Positions 26,464 through 38,891 of a stretch of 64,000 nucleotides of DNA are shown piece after piece. Position 1 is the stretch's first letter. Every line of letters begins with the position of its first letter. The translations under genes and the position numbers were made by a program. The stretch spans positions 37,214,501 to 37,278,500 of the forward strand of contig NC_133030.1 of the NCBI RefSeq assembly GCF_048771995.1. The letters are read 5' to 3'. This DNA comes from Taeniopygia guttata. Taxonomy: Eukaryota; Chordata; Aves; Passeriformes; Estrildidae. The notes beneath the pieces are model-generated. The model saw only the letters and a list, made by a program, of their open reading frames with translations. It was not told the DNA's origin and ran no database searches.

Positions 26464-28673
26464 ATTTAATACAAGTATTACATGAGTGCTATCGTGGCCT
26501 TCGCCATATGCCAAAACAGCCTGTAGCATGTTTTAATGACCCAATTGCCTTCATGCCTTTACAGAGGCATCTGGTTCTCTTTGAATCTTGCTGGTTTGAT
26601 TTCTTATCACAAAGCCTTCCCTACAAACATGTCATCACTGGCAGGTGAGTGTTGCAGGATGAAACAAGTTGTAATTTCTTATAATTATGCTCCCTGCTTT
26701 AGTCAGAATGGCATTTATATAAACCAGCCCCATTAGACTTTATCCTGTCTTTCCAGAATTCTTAGATCTATAGGCGGAACCAGCTGGAATATATGTGTCC
26801 TGCACGTTCCCTTTGCTCCTGTGCAGCCTTGTAGAAAGATCATGGTATGGATCCCTGCTGTCTCTGTGCTCACTGTAACCAGAGGAGAGAGACCCCACTG
26901 TGCTCAGAAGTCCAAACACACACAACCCCTCCTTCACACAGCAGTGCAGTAGCCGAGCAGTTTGCAGGCTGCTGCGTTTTTCCATTTGTGCTAGTTCACA
27001 GAGGTGTTACTGGATGTGTCTCTCTGACCATAGTGAGGCTTTTTGAGATTTTATCCACTGATCTGTGCTGCAGCCTCTCTTACTGCAGCATCTCGACCTT
27101 TGTTGACTTTATCCCCACACTTCTCTAAGACTGGAAGAGTGACGGGAAGAGTGCAGGCATAAAGAGTGAAATAATTGTGCTGTCACACAAAGGTCTCAGT
27201 CAGAACAAGGCAGGGTTTCAGATGTCCAGCATTTCAAACCAGTATTCATGTCACTTCATCCTATTTCTCAGCACTGTTTTCAGCACAAATCACAGAGTTC
27301 TACAAGGGACACACAAAGATTAGAAAAACAGAGGGAAATACATGCCTCTGTGTGAATATCATGGAGATTAGGTGCTGACTTGTGTCTGAAGGACAGAATT
27401 TCAGCTAGTGTAAACTGGCCTGATACCATTACTGACATCAGTGAAGCCGCATTATTTACACCAGCTTAGGAGCTAGTTCAGAAGATCCAACCACTGAACA
27501 TTTCCAGCCAAATAATAAGGGGGCTGCCAGGAGACTGGTTTATGGCTTAAAGATAGTGAGCAGTAAGGATGCCACAAAGATCTAGGTAGTGATTTGTTTA
27601 GCTATGAGGGCAAGACTTAGAGCAAAACTGGGCTGAAAACCATTTGCATCCAAAGACTGCTGTCACACCAAATGAGCTACCTAGCAACATAAACAGACTC
27701 CCTAGCGCTAATGAATTTAAACACATCATGGATGCATTACCACCTATGGCTCCTTCCCTCCAAATCACCCAGATGAACTGCAACTCAATAAAATGAAGTC
27801 AGCAAACATTTCTGAATCTGAAGCTGCATTCAGTGTTCAGATTTTATCATTTTTACCCTGAAGTTCATTGCAAACTGTACCTACTGACACACAATTTCTT
27901 TCCCTCAGAACAGATCTTCCTGTCAGTCTTTTCACCTCACTCCTGCCCTGCAAAACCAGCTTTGACATGCAGCAGCATGTTAGTGGAAGGAGATAAAAAG
28001 AAGGAGACCTAACAAGAAATCATTTCCCTTTTGACCTGAGATTGTAAATCTTAGGAAGCATACTGGCACTGCGTAAGGTTAATACTACAACAAATAGCAC
28101 ATCACAGCAGCAAATATAAAACACTATCTTTTTGTCTGTCTGTGCATTGAGTGGGCTGAAAGTGTTTCTTTCATATTTCATTTACACCTTGCTGAGTGAT
28201 GCCATAGGAATGGCAGAAGTTTCATCTCCTCCCACTTCTGCAGCAGCACAATATGTGTAAGAGCAACAGCTCCCACACTAGGAGCTTGAGCCGGATGCTG
28301 ATCACAGGTTCATTTCTATTTTTCATACATGACATTCTCAGATGCTAGAAGATTTCTCTTATTTTCTTATTAAAGCTTGTTGCAGAAATAACATCTGAGC
28401 AAAAAACTACCTGAGAACTTTAATCATGTAAACTAAAAACACTGTGGTTTTCTTCAAAAGTTCTTCATAAGGAAAAATGGGAGACCAAATAAAAATAAAA
28501 TCTGTTTAGGGAAAATGAAATTAGGAAGACGAGCATTTGAATATAAGATAGACCGTCTCAGGCAAGCAGAAAGGGGTAATGTTTCATATCATTTGTTTAT
28601 CAGTATATCAGAAACTTTCCAGAGGACTAACTAATAAAATTAATGCTAAACAAGGTCAGCCAGTACCATTCAG

Positions 28674-28849
28674 AAAAAGAAAACATAGAGGACTTAAGTC
28701 ATGAGCAAGCCCAAGAGTGCTGCAAGATGCTCAAGGCCATCACTTTGGCTATAGTTTCAAAGATAGATGATAAAGTAATTGAAAAGTCAGTGCTCTTAAG
28801 CCAATATGTACTTCAGTCTGAAATCTTCAGAAAGCAAGCAAGATGGCCC
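28674..28849 (+). other. Candidate exon-like open segment (unverified)
   Basis: The plus strand is open from 28631 to 28900. The segment after a possible acceptor (…ACCATTCAG) and before a good donor (GTGAGT at 28850) encodes about 58 residues that look helical and protein-like (for example HEQAQECCKMLKAI and KIDDKVIEKSVLLSQ). The polypyrimidine tract is poor, the family is not recognised and no partner exon was found. It may be a chance frame or a pseudogene fragment. Confidence 0.12.
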
Positions 28850-30574
28850 GTGAGTTTAGTAATTAGCTCAGATTTTTTTCATTCAAGAGAATCAGTTTGA
28901 AATTTGTTAATGTTGGATGTCACTGAGTAGTGATACTTCTACCCGAACCAAGGTGTTCCAGATTTGCCCTGAGTCTGGTTTGTCCATTAGTACAGAAGCA
29001 TTTCTCACAAGTTACCAGAGAAAACTTCATTAAGTAGCCACAAGCATTTTCGCTGAAGTGACCAAGAGCCAAAGCTACATGTTATTTGAATAACTTACTC
29101 CTATATCATGTCCATGTGATATATTTTTCAGCAAACTCTCCACATTACCACTCTACTATAGCGGGGGACCCTCATTTCAAACATAGGTGTCAGTGATCCT
29201 TGTCTGTTGTGAGCAGGAGGGATGACATACCTGCCTGTACATTATAATGAAATGATGTTTGTAGAGATAAGTAGCAGAGATAGAAGCTCTGCGAACATTT
29301 GGGGTATTCAAAAAATATCACTCCCTCAAATACAATGACAATGAAAATCTCAATGTCTGCATGAGCACTTATCTATACACATAAAAAGTATTCTCTAGGC
29401 AAAATGAATATACTTCAGTTAGACACATTTTTCTCTTTTAAATTTTTGTTTAGTCTAAATTAAATTAAAACTAATTTTTAATCAAATTCCCACAAATTTC
29501 CTTAATTATAAAATTGCAGGTATTTTCATTATTAAAACCTTTGTTTTCTAACAAATCCTTATATTGGGAAGTTTATCAACACTGAATGTAGGCATCAAAG
29601 TCTGGTTTCAATAAATAGTAATTCAAGGGGGAAAAAAAAGTCAGCTGTTTGTCAGAATAGTACCAGCTCAGTTTAGATTTTATCCACATAAGCAAATATT
29701 TTTACTCTTCCAAATTATAGTTGAAGTAAGTTTCCAAGCTATTGCAAAGTACTGTATTTAACAAATTACAGAATTAAGAAGGCTCAGAGCTTGTTTTTTC
29801 TTTTTCCCAGTCAAAAATACTGCAAATTTAGGAGTCCCACAAACTATAGGAGCCCTAAACTTAGTTTTCAGAAAACGGCATTCTAAAGATAAATTACTCC
29901 ATTACATTGGTATCATGATCTTTTTCAGAATATAACCACAAAGTTTGTCAGTAGCATTCTGTCTTGCAGAGTTTCAGGGCCTTAACATGCACGGCAATAC
30001 TCCATTTCTCAGCACGCTGCAGGGGCAGCCACATTTGTTTCATATCTGCAGTGAGAGGTATCTCACAGATCTCATAGCTGTGTTCCAAAAAAAAAGCCCA
30101 AGAGCTACTTTGATAGACAGACCTTGAGTCTCGCCTGTAAAAGAGCACTGCTGCACTTCAAGACACATGCATGGCAATACCCTGAAACTTGACTTGCCTA
30201 AATCAAAGCCAGATTGCTGACAAATCTGGAACAGAACCAACAGAAGTACATTGCATATTAGTGAAACTTTGAGAGACTGATATGTCTTGTGTCTAGATGT
30301 AATGTAATTCCAAAGCCTACAAAGAGTAGTCAGAATTCCCACTGCAGAAATCAGAGAAATTCTATTGATACATACCGTGTGGATTTGAAAGCAGAAGCTG
30401 CTACTCAGGTAGCATGGACTTGACCTCCAGAAAAGTTAAGGGTTCCACACCACTCGTGCACTGTGCTACCAAATCCCAGCTATAATGGCTCTTACCTGAG
30501 CACACAGAATATCTGGCAATTAAACAGCAACTACCACGTAAGAGTAATTGGCAGCTGCTCATGCTCCCACTAGC

Positions 30575-30668
30575 AGAACAGACTGGGAAAGGAATCGCAC
30601 ATGACAGGGGTTGGGAACAGGATGATCTTTAATGTCACTTCCAATACAAACCATTCTATGATTCTATG
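30575..30668 (+). mobile_element. CR1 LINE 3' tail fragment
   Basis: A short CR1 tail in plus orientation: 'acaggggttgggaac', then 'ggatgatctttaa' and 'cacttccaa', ending CCATTCTATGATTCTATG, the avian CR1 octamer repeat. The left boundary is vague because the first 20 bases are diverged. It is a 5'-truncated, non-coding fossil. Confidence 0.85.
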
Positions 30669-33600
30669 AAGAATTCAAGGACATCTCAGATGAGGAGGCT
30701 GGCAAAGACAGTAAAATTAAGTCACTAAGTCAACATGTAAAGAAGCAAAGGGAAAATCTGTGGAAAAAAACATCAAACATTTAAATGGTTAACCAATGTG
30801 GAAAATCACTGGTTTGCTCTTATCATTCATTAGACTTTATGGAAATATTGATTATAGCAAGGCTTTTAGAGTTTGATATTTTTAGGCAGAAACAGTTGAC
30901 AAAAGTTTTGGAGAATAGCAACTTAAGGACCATGAATTAGATGCACTGAAAGCAAATTACTTTAACTCTGTCAAATGATTAAGGCCAGAGCTGAGCCAAA
31001 TGCTCAGTTGAATCACCAGAGATTTTTGGCTAGTGAATTCACACAAAAAATTGAAAGTGAACATACCAAAGTTGTTTCTGACTTTCAAATGCTCCAATCT
31101 GGACATTTCTGCACTACTACAAAATCACTTGGAAAGGTATTAGCTGATATTCCTGATGTTCCAAGATATAAGATCTTTCAGAATTCTTCTAATTTCAACA
31201 TGAGACAGATGAGAACATAGAGGATAGATTTACCTTACAAGACATGTTAATGTAAACAGCCACAAAATTCATTTCTTAGTCCAGGTGGTGGGAAGGATGC
31301 TGCAAAGTCACTGAAGGGCAAATACAATTTGAGAAATAAAAAGCAAATACCTCAAGTGAAAGAGAATAGTTGAAATAAAAATAATCTCAACATGTGAGGT
31401 TTGACTTAAGTTCCAATGCTCACATTTCTGACTTATTCCACTTGCAAGCTCTTTTGGTCTTCCTATGTGTTTTCAGCTTCTATAACACAAATGATCCATA
31501 TCCAAATCAAAGTAAACCTAAAAAAGAGAAGTAGCAATACCCTGCTTAACTCCATTTAATTTTGGGAGCATGATAAATACCCAACTTTCATGTGTTCTTT
31601 CCTAAAATAAGCTTAGTGACTAAGGCAAGGAATACATTGTAAATGGGCTGAAACACAATGATCCTTTTAGTAGCTGAATGGAGAATGATACCCATGTGCT
31701 TCCTGTGGACTAAAAATCCATTGAAAATGTCACAGAAAAATAAATAAGTGCATGGAAAGGCTGAAATGCACAATAGTATCTAAGACTATAGATAGTCTGT
31801 GGTTTCAAAGAATGTTGCTGTTTACAGATTCTTCCAAGTTATGTCTGCTGTCTTGTTTTTGTGACTTTCTCATATCCTTAATGTGTACAAGCATGAAAAC
31901 AAAAGAAATATATAGCACTGGAAACATCGGTTATATTATTGCATGTACAGTTGACTTAAAAGAAAAAAATAAAACCTTGACAAAGACAGGCAATTTCCCA
32001 TTAAAATCTTCAGTTTATTTGAAAGCCATTTTTATCATCAATAAAAACAAAATTTCAAGATGTTGTGAACAGCAAGTTTTGTCTTAGCTAATCATCACCT
32101 CTTCCCACACCCAGGAACAGCCACAGCAATGGATGGCAATGCAATCTGAAGTTATGATGTTACCATCTGTGCCAGAAAAAATTGTTTAGGAATGTACAAG
32201 CCAGAAATGAGATGGCTGTAAATTACTTGCAGGCTTATGATTTCTCTGTAATAATTTACAATTTTGAGAATAAAATCATGTCGTTAGAAAAAAATTATGC
32301 ACATACTGGCTGAATGGCACATACACAGACACGTGTAGATAGTTCTTGTTTCTCCCATGTTATCCTGTTAAAACATTTGAAGTCAGAAAATGCACAAAGA
32401 GTCAAAACATTATAAAAATAAGCATTAAGACCTGCATATTTTAAAAAGAACAGCATGTCCACAGTTTTTGCAAATCAATATTTTTATAAGGAAAAGCATC
32501 TTTTCTCCTATATATTGCATTATTTTAACTTAAAATAGATATTCTTTACTTTCATGACATAAATAACTGGAAAACAAAATTAAATCCCTGTACTACAATT
32601 TTAAGGTCACTGGCATAAAATGTTTCTTCCATATTCCTAACAGTAATTTCCTGAAAGCTGTTACTAAAATGAGAACAATTGCATAGAGTTTTACAGCATG
32701 TGGATGCAAGAGAGCGGCTTATTGGTGTCTAGACACTGTCTTCCATAAAATTCATGGGCCTACGTGCTGCCTCTGAATGCTGCATTTAGCCTTGGGATCT
32801 TTGATTTAACTGACAGATGGGCATAATCTCAGCCATTGGTAGCTCCCTCACAGCTAAACAGGTCTTCAGATATACGTGCCAAAACTATTCCAGCTGAGGA
32901 AGCAAATTCAGTTCATTACATTTCCTCCAGATCTGGATGTTTTAAGTGGCATCTTAGTAAGGATAGAAACTCTAAGGATAGAAGCCCAACTTTACTCCTC
33001 TTGCTGGATCCAGAATCCATTTCTGTTTTGCTTCAGAGACCACTGATGTCACAATTGTTTGAGTTCAGGCTTACATTTCTGAGAGCTATGTTTATAAGAA
33101 TCTAAAATGGAGTTTAGCCCATAATATTTACCTTTTCTTCTTGGAACAAATGTTAGGCTGGATAAATAACACTTTGTAGTAATATACTCAATCAAGTATA
33201 ACAAAGTAAATGCTGAAAAAGTAGAGTTATATGGAAGAGCCATGTAGTGGGAAATGACAAGGTACTTTGTTCTGTGACAATCAGATTATAACTCTGAAGA
33301 TTGTAAAGGTTTATTTTCTTTCTTGCTTAGGTTCATATTTCAAAAACATAAACTCACAGAGGAGACTGTGCATAAAAGAAAAATTTTACATGATTATGCA
33401 CTCATCAAACTATAATTAACATCAAACACTCCCCCTGTCAGATATTGCAGTGCTGCTGAAGATTAGTAGTTAAGTAGAAACCCAGAAAAGACTTCTTTAT
33501 TGAAACAGTGATTTTTATATTAACTCTATGAAAACTAGTGATTGAGTAAATAAAATTTCAGTTGTAACACAAAGGTTTGATCTTCACTATTGAAGCCTGA

Positions 33601-35469
33601 AATAATATTAACAGCAGATGAAGTTTCTCACTAAGTGACTAGGCCGACATTTAAACTTCTTTTGGGTTTGGTTAAGCTGGCAACTGGCTCTGTCGTGGAA
33701 CCCTACCACATCAAAAGAGATGTAAGGGAGGCCATCCAGCTGCAGCTCCTGCTCCTGCTGCAGGGCCTGAGGCAAGAGAGGTGACTATTCTGATGCACTC
33801 ACCTCATACGAGGAGCCCTGTTCCCTGCCATGCTCCAGGGCACCCAAAAGAATCTGAAGGGGAATGAAGAGAGAATGAGAATCTGAACAGCAATGCCCAA
33901 GACTGATCACATATGGGATCTGAACAAAAAGCTTTTCATATTAGCATTCTATCAACTCAACAGATACCACTTTTTCACAAGCCTGATGGGAATCTGATTG
34001 TTGATAACCCCATCTCTGGGGCATCAGAAAGCAGGACACCCTGGACACCCCTGCAAATTACCACTTGTAGACCTTGGGGATCCTTGGGGATCATTTGTCT
34101 CCATCCCACAAGCCAGGGCATAACTCAAGTCTTTAGAATTTGTGGCTGCTGAATTCAGGAATTCTTGTTCCAGCAATCACAGATTACATATTATTATTAA
34201 ATATTATTCTAATATTTGTAACAAAAATAATTTTTACTGCTGTGGCATAGTTTTGATTTCCTTCCAAAATGTTTCCCTACTTCCATGAGTTTTCTATAAT
34301 GCACATGCACTCATAAAAAAAAAAAAAAAAAAGCACATTCAAAAATTAGAATTTTATAAATGTGGTGAAATTAATTCAGCTCTACCAAGTCTCCTGTGTT
34401 CTGTTGCCAGCTCAACAACAACTAACAGCCAGTCTCCTCATCAGTGGTAGACCCGAGGTAGTACAGGCCTCCCACTATAGGCAGAGCCTTGAAATAAATA
34501 TTTATCATGCAAAGAGAGAAAATAAATTACTTTAAAATGTTTTTCACTAGTCAGGCTCAGTGTGTCATCAAACTCATAAAAATGGATGTTTCTATACAAT
34601 TACTTGTACTCTGAACTCAACTGCTTCATCTAATAATTGATGCCTCCTACTCGCACATGTTTGCTTAAGTTCTTTAGCCTCTTCTGCTAGGAAGATTGTG
34701 AAAACTACACGTGTGGATATGTAGGAGTAGGCATATACATACACATTCAGGACAAGAATGATTATTCAGAATAAATTATTTGGCTCTAAAGGAAATGAAT
34801 TAGGATGGATAATTCTTAATTCAAATACCTCTAGAACCCCTGAGGAAAACAATATCAGAGTCAATACATGTAAGTGCAATGCCTTTTTTCAAGCATTGTT
34901 TCTCAAAATTCATACAGACTGCTTAGCCAGAAAAGAACAAAATTTCTCATCCAGATTTCACTTTATTGTTTTCACTGAAAAGGCTCCCATGATAAAAAAT
35001 GATGGGTTTATTTTCCAAGCAGCTCCACAGACAACCATCTTAATCTCTTAATTTTGGAAAGACACATCTAAAAAATCTTGAATCTAGAGGTATGAGGGAA
35101 GAGAAGGGGATTTCATAATAAAAACTGGGTTTCTCTACATTCATCCTTGACATGACTTTCATTTACACCAGTACATTGACCTTCATTGAAACATTTCTCC
35201 CTCTGAACTCAAGTACTGAAACATTATATAAGCACTCATCACATTTCCTGAGGATGGATAAACAGCTTGATTGTATACACAGTCCTTTTTAAAAAGAGCT
35301 GCAATGGCCAAATAAAATTACTAAATTTGTGTTCCATGAGTTTCACTTTCAAGGAACGCAATTACTCAATAGCTGCCGTTAAAGCAAATGCACAGGCCTA
35401 ATTATTTCAATTTAGTTTTGTTCATTGGTCTTATCTGTATTACTCAATATTTTAACAATGTGAAAGCAG
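30669..35469. other. Non-coding DNA
   Basis: Short open frames of up to 111 codons (31752-32087, plus) occur but lack any recognisable domain, and their composition follows the AT-rich background. An A run lies at about 34316-34332 and a 10-base tandem (ccttggggat twice) near 34072-34091. A GC-richer patch at 33720-33850 contains no identified element. Confidence 0.55.
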
Positions 35470-35936
35470 CAAGTGTGCCCGGCGTTGAGTAAATACAATA
35501 AACAGCAGCCATGCTCTGCCCAGAACGGTGTCTGTGCTCTGCGACAGACACGGCGGACAAAAGGCAGAATCTATCCAAGCGCACGAGGCGACGAAGTGGT
35601 GCTTGAAGGTTAAATTTCCCGACACAGGGAAATTCAGTGCTTTAGGCACCTAATTCGGCACCTTCGTCCCCATGGGTGGCTACCAAGCTGTTGTCACCGG
35701 GGATGTGTCAGCGCGGGCTGGGGACCGCGGTGCAGCAGGACGCTCCCTCGCTCAAAGGCAATGGCAGTTTGGCGCTGCTCGGGGCGAGCCCCCGGGCCGG
35801 GGCAGGAGCTGCCGAGGACGCGGTGCCCCGAGCCGGGCTCAGGCAGGCCCGCAGTGCCGGCTCCGGCACTGAGGTGTCGGCACGGTTCGAGCGGTGCCTG
35901 TGGGGCACGGCTGTCGGGGCTCGCAGCCGCAAAGCG

Positions 35937-35974
35937 CAGGAAGCACTGCGGGGGAAGGGAAGCACTGCGGGGGG
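35937..35974. repeat. Short direct repeat in the CpG island
   Basis: GGAAGCACTGCGGGG occurs twice in close succession, separated by a few purines. A second local repeat (gggccgtgcc twice) lies near 36198-36219. These are typical of replication slippage in GC-rich DNA. Confidence 0.75.
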
Positions 35975-36256
35975 AGGAGGGAAGGAGCGCTCTCCCCCTG
36001 GTGCTCCGCGACGGGAGCTGCGCTGCGGTCCTGCCCCGCCGCGCCGGCCGTCCCGGACCCCAACCGGCGCCGTCGTGCCCCTCTCCTCCAGGGGCCACAT
36101 CCCGGCAAAGGAAACGATGCGCATTTTTCAGTCGTGCTCCCTCTCCTCCGTGCCTGATTTTCGGCGTGCCGCGGGAAGGGCTCGCAGAGCCGGGGCCGGG
36201 CCGTGCCGGGCCGTGCCGGCGGCACGCGGCCGAGGCGCCGTGCGAGGGCTCGCAGC

Positions 36257-36268
36257 GCCATCTCGTGG
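36257..36268 (-). promoter_or_regulatory. CTCF-like motif in the CpG island
   Basis: The minus strand reads CCACGAGATGGC, followed by GC. It matches the CTCF core CCASYAGRKGGC at all but one position and sits in a CpG-rich context. It contains a CpG, so binding could be methylation-sensitive. It is oriented like the site at 23691-23702. Occupancy is inferred from the motif only. Confidence 0.4.
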
Positions 36269-36360
36269 CCGCCGCTGAAGTGGCAGCTGCGCCCCGCGGG
36301 CCGGGCAGCGAGCGCCGCTCGAGCGGGGCCGCTCCCAACGCGCGTTTTACCCCGCGAAAT

Positions 36361-37229
36361 ATCTTCCGAAACTTTAAATGCTAAGAATGTACTTACCAAG
36401 CTCCGCGTTCCTCTGTTTCTGATGAAATCTATTCCTTTTTTCTGGGTTTTTTATTTATTTTTACCCGTGTTATAATTTTATGAATGTGTTTTTCTTTTCC
36501 ACTCCAAGGAAATGCAAGATCTTTAGTTTCATGTAAGTGCAGCCAACATATACCCAGTTTTAAAACACAGACATATGAAAACCACCAGCTTGTGTGGTCA
36601 AAAAGTTTCCTTTGCCTGTTCTTCCTCAAGAGCAGAGCTTTGTGTATATCTTTTCTATATTAGAGAAAAGGGGATGCACATTACAGTCAATTAGAAAAGA
36701 TGATTGTAACTTTGATCAAGCAACATCTGTTTTAGTTTTCAAACTAAATTTTATTTAATACTAATAAAAATATTTGCTTAGGAAAAAAAGCTTTGCTTTT
36801 TTTTAAAAGCACAACATTTTTTTTTTTTAAGCACAAAAATAAGTAGCTAAGATTAGAATTATTAGCAACAATTAATCACTTTGTGGCTATGATTTTGCAA
36901 ATGGATCAGCAAGGCCTGGAACAAGTAGAGTCACAACCTGAATGTTAGGTCGCTACTTTAGGATAAGGGTAACACAATAATGCCACTTCAATTGGATTGA
37001 AGCATGTTTTGATGGACCACATGACTGCACTTTAAGGTGTAGCCTTTGCTGATTTTGTCATCTCAGGTTTCTTCATAGTTTGTGAGTTCAGAAGTTGCAG
37101 GTTCCTGCCAGTGGATGTAACTGTGACAGGACAAAACAGAGGCTTGTAGTAATTACACTACTCCCCCTTACAGCCCTTCTGCTACAGAGGGTGGCCTAAA
37201 CCCAGGTTTACTTCAGGAAATATAGTTTC
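36361..37229. other. Non-coding AT-rich DNA right of the CpG island
   Basis: Composition falls back to the AT-rich background within about 60 bases of the island. Apart from the minus-strand GTAAGT at 36391-36396 and several T or A runs, I see nothing to annotate. Confidence 0.6.
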
Positions 37230-37835
37230 TGATAGAAGAGGGGGTGCAGAACCAATTGTGTTAAAACAACAGTGATGCAGACAAGGTCAGCTGGGTGAGG
37301 GCACATGATTCCAAGTTTGTCCTCAGCACCATAAGCCACACTATTAGTTGGTGGAAAAGAATTAAAACTTTTAGTATTCTCAAACCTTTGGCATCTTCAA
37401 TAAACATTGTTAAACCTCTACCTGATGGAAAGTGGGAAAAATGGCAGCTGTTTATCTGAACTGACAGCTCCATTGGTAAGCTGATAGGTTTTCCACTCCT
37501 CATGAGGTACCAGCCTACTATTGACCTGCACAAACACCTACTCAGTGACTTGCCAGAGCTGTTCTTTTTCTGCACAATAGCTATATATATTGTATATCGG
37601 TCAGTAGAATAAAGGTTGTCTGTCTTTGAAGAAATTCTAAAACAGAGCAACACACAAGGATCTGGATGCTTTGATAAAGCATTGAAGAGTTTGCCTGGTG
37701 GAAAAAAAATTTACTTACAACATCCCACCATATTTTCTTGGTAACTAAACCGGCCATATTTGAAATTACTAACTCCTGAGCACCAGGAGCACCTACTATT
37801 TTAGAAACAGCTTTGTTAAATTCCCCAGAGAACAA
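37230..37835 (-). pseudogene. Possible decayed coding sequence or retrocopy, unidentified
   Basis: On the minus strand, coding-looking stretches follow one another in different frames. First comes a ~57-residue open segment containing SKIVGAPGAQELVISNMAG and TKKIWWDVV. A second frame continues with FFPPGKLFNALSKHPDP. A third reads VNSRLVPHEEWKTYQLTNG around 37460-37530, and a further one ends near 37270 with CPHPADLVCITVVL. Stops and frame changes separate them, as in a degraded processed gene or retroelement internal region. I do not recognise the parent family. The alternative is coincidence in moderately GC-rich DNA. Confidence 0.2.
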
Positions 37836-38834
37836 GTATTGTGTTGTACATACACCAAGGTGTCACAAGATGGACAAACTTGACTTAGCCTGGGAAGGCA
37901 GGCAGCCTGGAATGTACCAGCTGTAAAACCACAGAACTGCAAAAAAGAAAACATGGCCTGCAAAGTACATACTGCATCAGCTGGTATTAAGGCATTAATG
38001 AGCTAAAAAAAACCATGATTTCTCAAGTCAGTTTCTACTTTCAATATTCCCTCTTTTTCATTGAACAGTTTTGACAGCCAGATATACCATGCAACACACC
38101 ATTCGTATTTATGCATTGGATTCATTGAAGGAAAACACTATTAAACTGGTAACATGAAATTATTTTCACTGATAAATCTACAAATGTAGCTATATATAAA
38201 ATATAGATATGTGCACAGCAGACAGACATGCCTATATGCAATTCATTTATATTGATGTAGCTCAGACATTGTAGTTGTATAAGTCTATCACTGGCATTGC
38301 TGATTCACACTGACACCAAAGACTGCAAGAGCAGTACAGTATGGTTAGTGTGCTCATGGAGCTGCAAGGAGTCTGAAGTTCCCAATCTTTCTCCATATGT
38401 GCTGCTGTATACTAAGCAGTGTGAAGTATATATTGTCTGAAATTTAATGTCACACTTTCATTCGGATGCAGAATAAAAATTCTTACAGTTCTAAGAGTTT
38501 TGCACAGTGTCCTCAGTGCTAAATAATTTCAAGAGTTGAGAGCATAAACTGCTACAGACTAAGCTAAAGAACTAGCCTTGCTAGTTTAAAGTCTAGAACT
38601 AACTCTCATTCTCAGTGGATTGATAAAGAGGTGATCATGTAAGTAACCCTGTCAAATGAGTTTCACAGGGAAGTTATTTTGAGAAGATTTTCAAAGATAA
38701 ATTTGAGGATATAGCAATCTACTCCCTGGCAGTTCAAAAATGAAAGACACAAAAATAGCAAGTTAAATTTGTTAACTATGCTATTTGTGGGTCTCATCAT
38801 CCCCATGGTAATACCATTCAGTTACAGAGATGTA
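37836..38834. other. Non-coding DNA
   Basis: No open frame or repeat of note is present. The sequence is ordinary AT-rich DNA between the possible pseudogene and the TA/TG microsatellite. Confidence 0.6.
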
Positions 38835-38851
38835 ATATACATATATGTGTG

Positions 38852-38886
<35 letters not shown>

Positions 38887-38891
38887 GTGCA
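38835..38891. repeat. Compound (TA)n/(TG)n microsatellite
   Basis: Alternating purine-pyrimidine sequence: a short ATATGTGTG start, a (TA) core of about ten repeats, then GTATG(TG)n. It is likely length-polymorphic. The TG part can adopt Z-DNA and the TA part can extrude as a cruciform. Confidence 0.93.

Larger units (their letters stand above)
23703..30574. other. Mostly non-coding DNA
   Basis: Apart from the two weak exon-like segments and the hairpin listed separately, I see no gene. A GC-richer stretch at 24340-24560 contains a small palindrome (24410-24426, arms GACAATGG/CCATTGTC) and no recognised element. Confidence 0.55.
35470..36360. promoter_or_regulatory. Isolated CpG island (possible promoter)
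   Basis: From about 35690 to 36360 the sequence switches abruptly from AT-rich to strongly GC-rich with dense CpG. A CpG-containing shoulder extends left to about 35470. Such islands usually mark promoters active in the germ line. Open frames of 130-214 codons run through it on both strands and in several frames at once, which shows they are by-products of high GC rather than genes. I found no clear plus-strand splice donor. A strong minus-strand donor (GTAAGT, 36391-36396) lies just right of the island, so a minus-strand first exon ending there is conceivable. The gene it serves, if any, is not visible. Confidence 0.75.

Noticed and set aside
31752..32087. 111-codon plus-strand open frame
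   Set aside because: Its composition matches the AT-rich background, there is no recognisable motif and no splice or promoter context.
35224..35231. TATATAAG as a TATA box for the CpG island
   Set aside because: It lies about 450 bases before the island in AT-rich sequence, where such motifs are common. CpG-island promoters usually lack TATA boxes.
35672..36399. Several long open frames (up to 214 codons) on both strands over the CpG island
   Set aside because: They overlap in most frames at once, are rich in Arg, Ala, Gly and Pro, and follow from high GC lowering stop-codon frequency. No domain is visible.
37690..37725. Tiny 'intron' between GTAAGT and CCACCAG in the possible pseudogene
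   Set aside because: The interval is only about 27 bases, too short to be spliced in a vertebrate. It is more likely a frameshift region.
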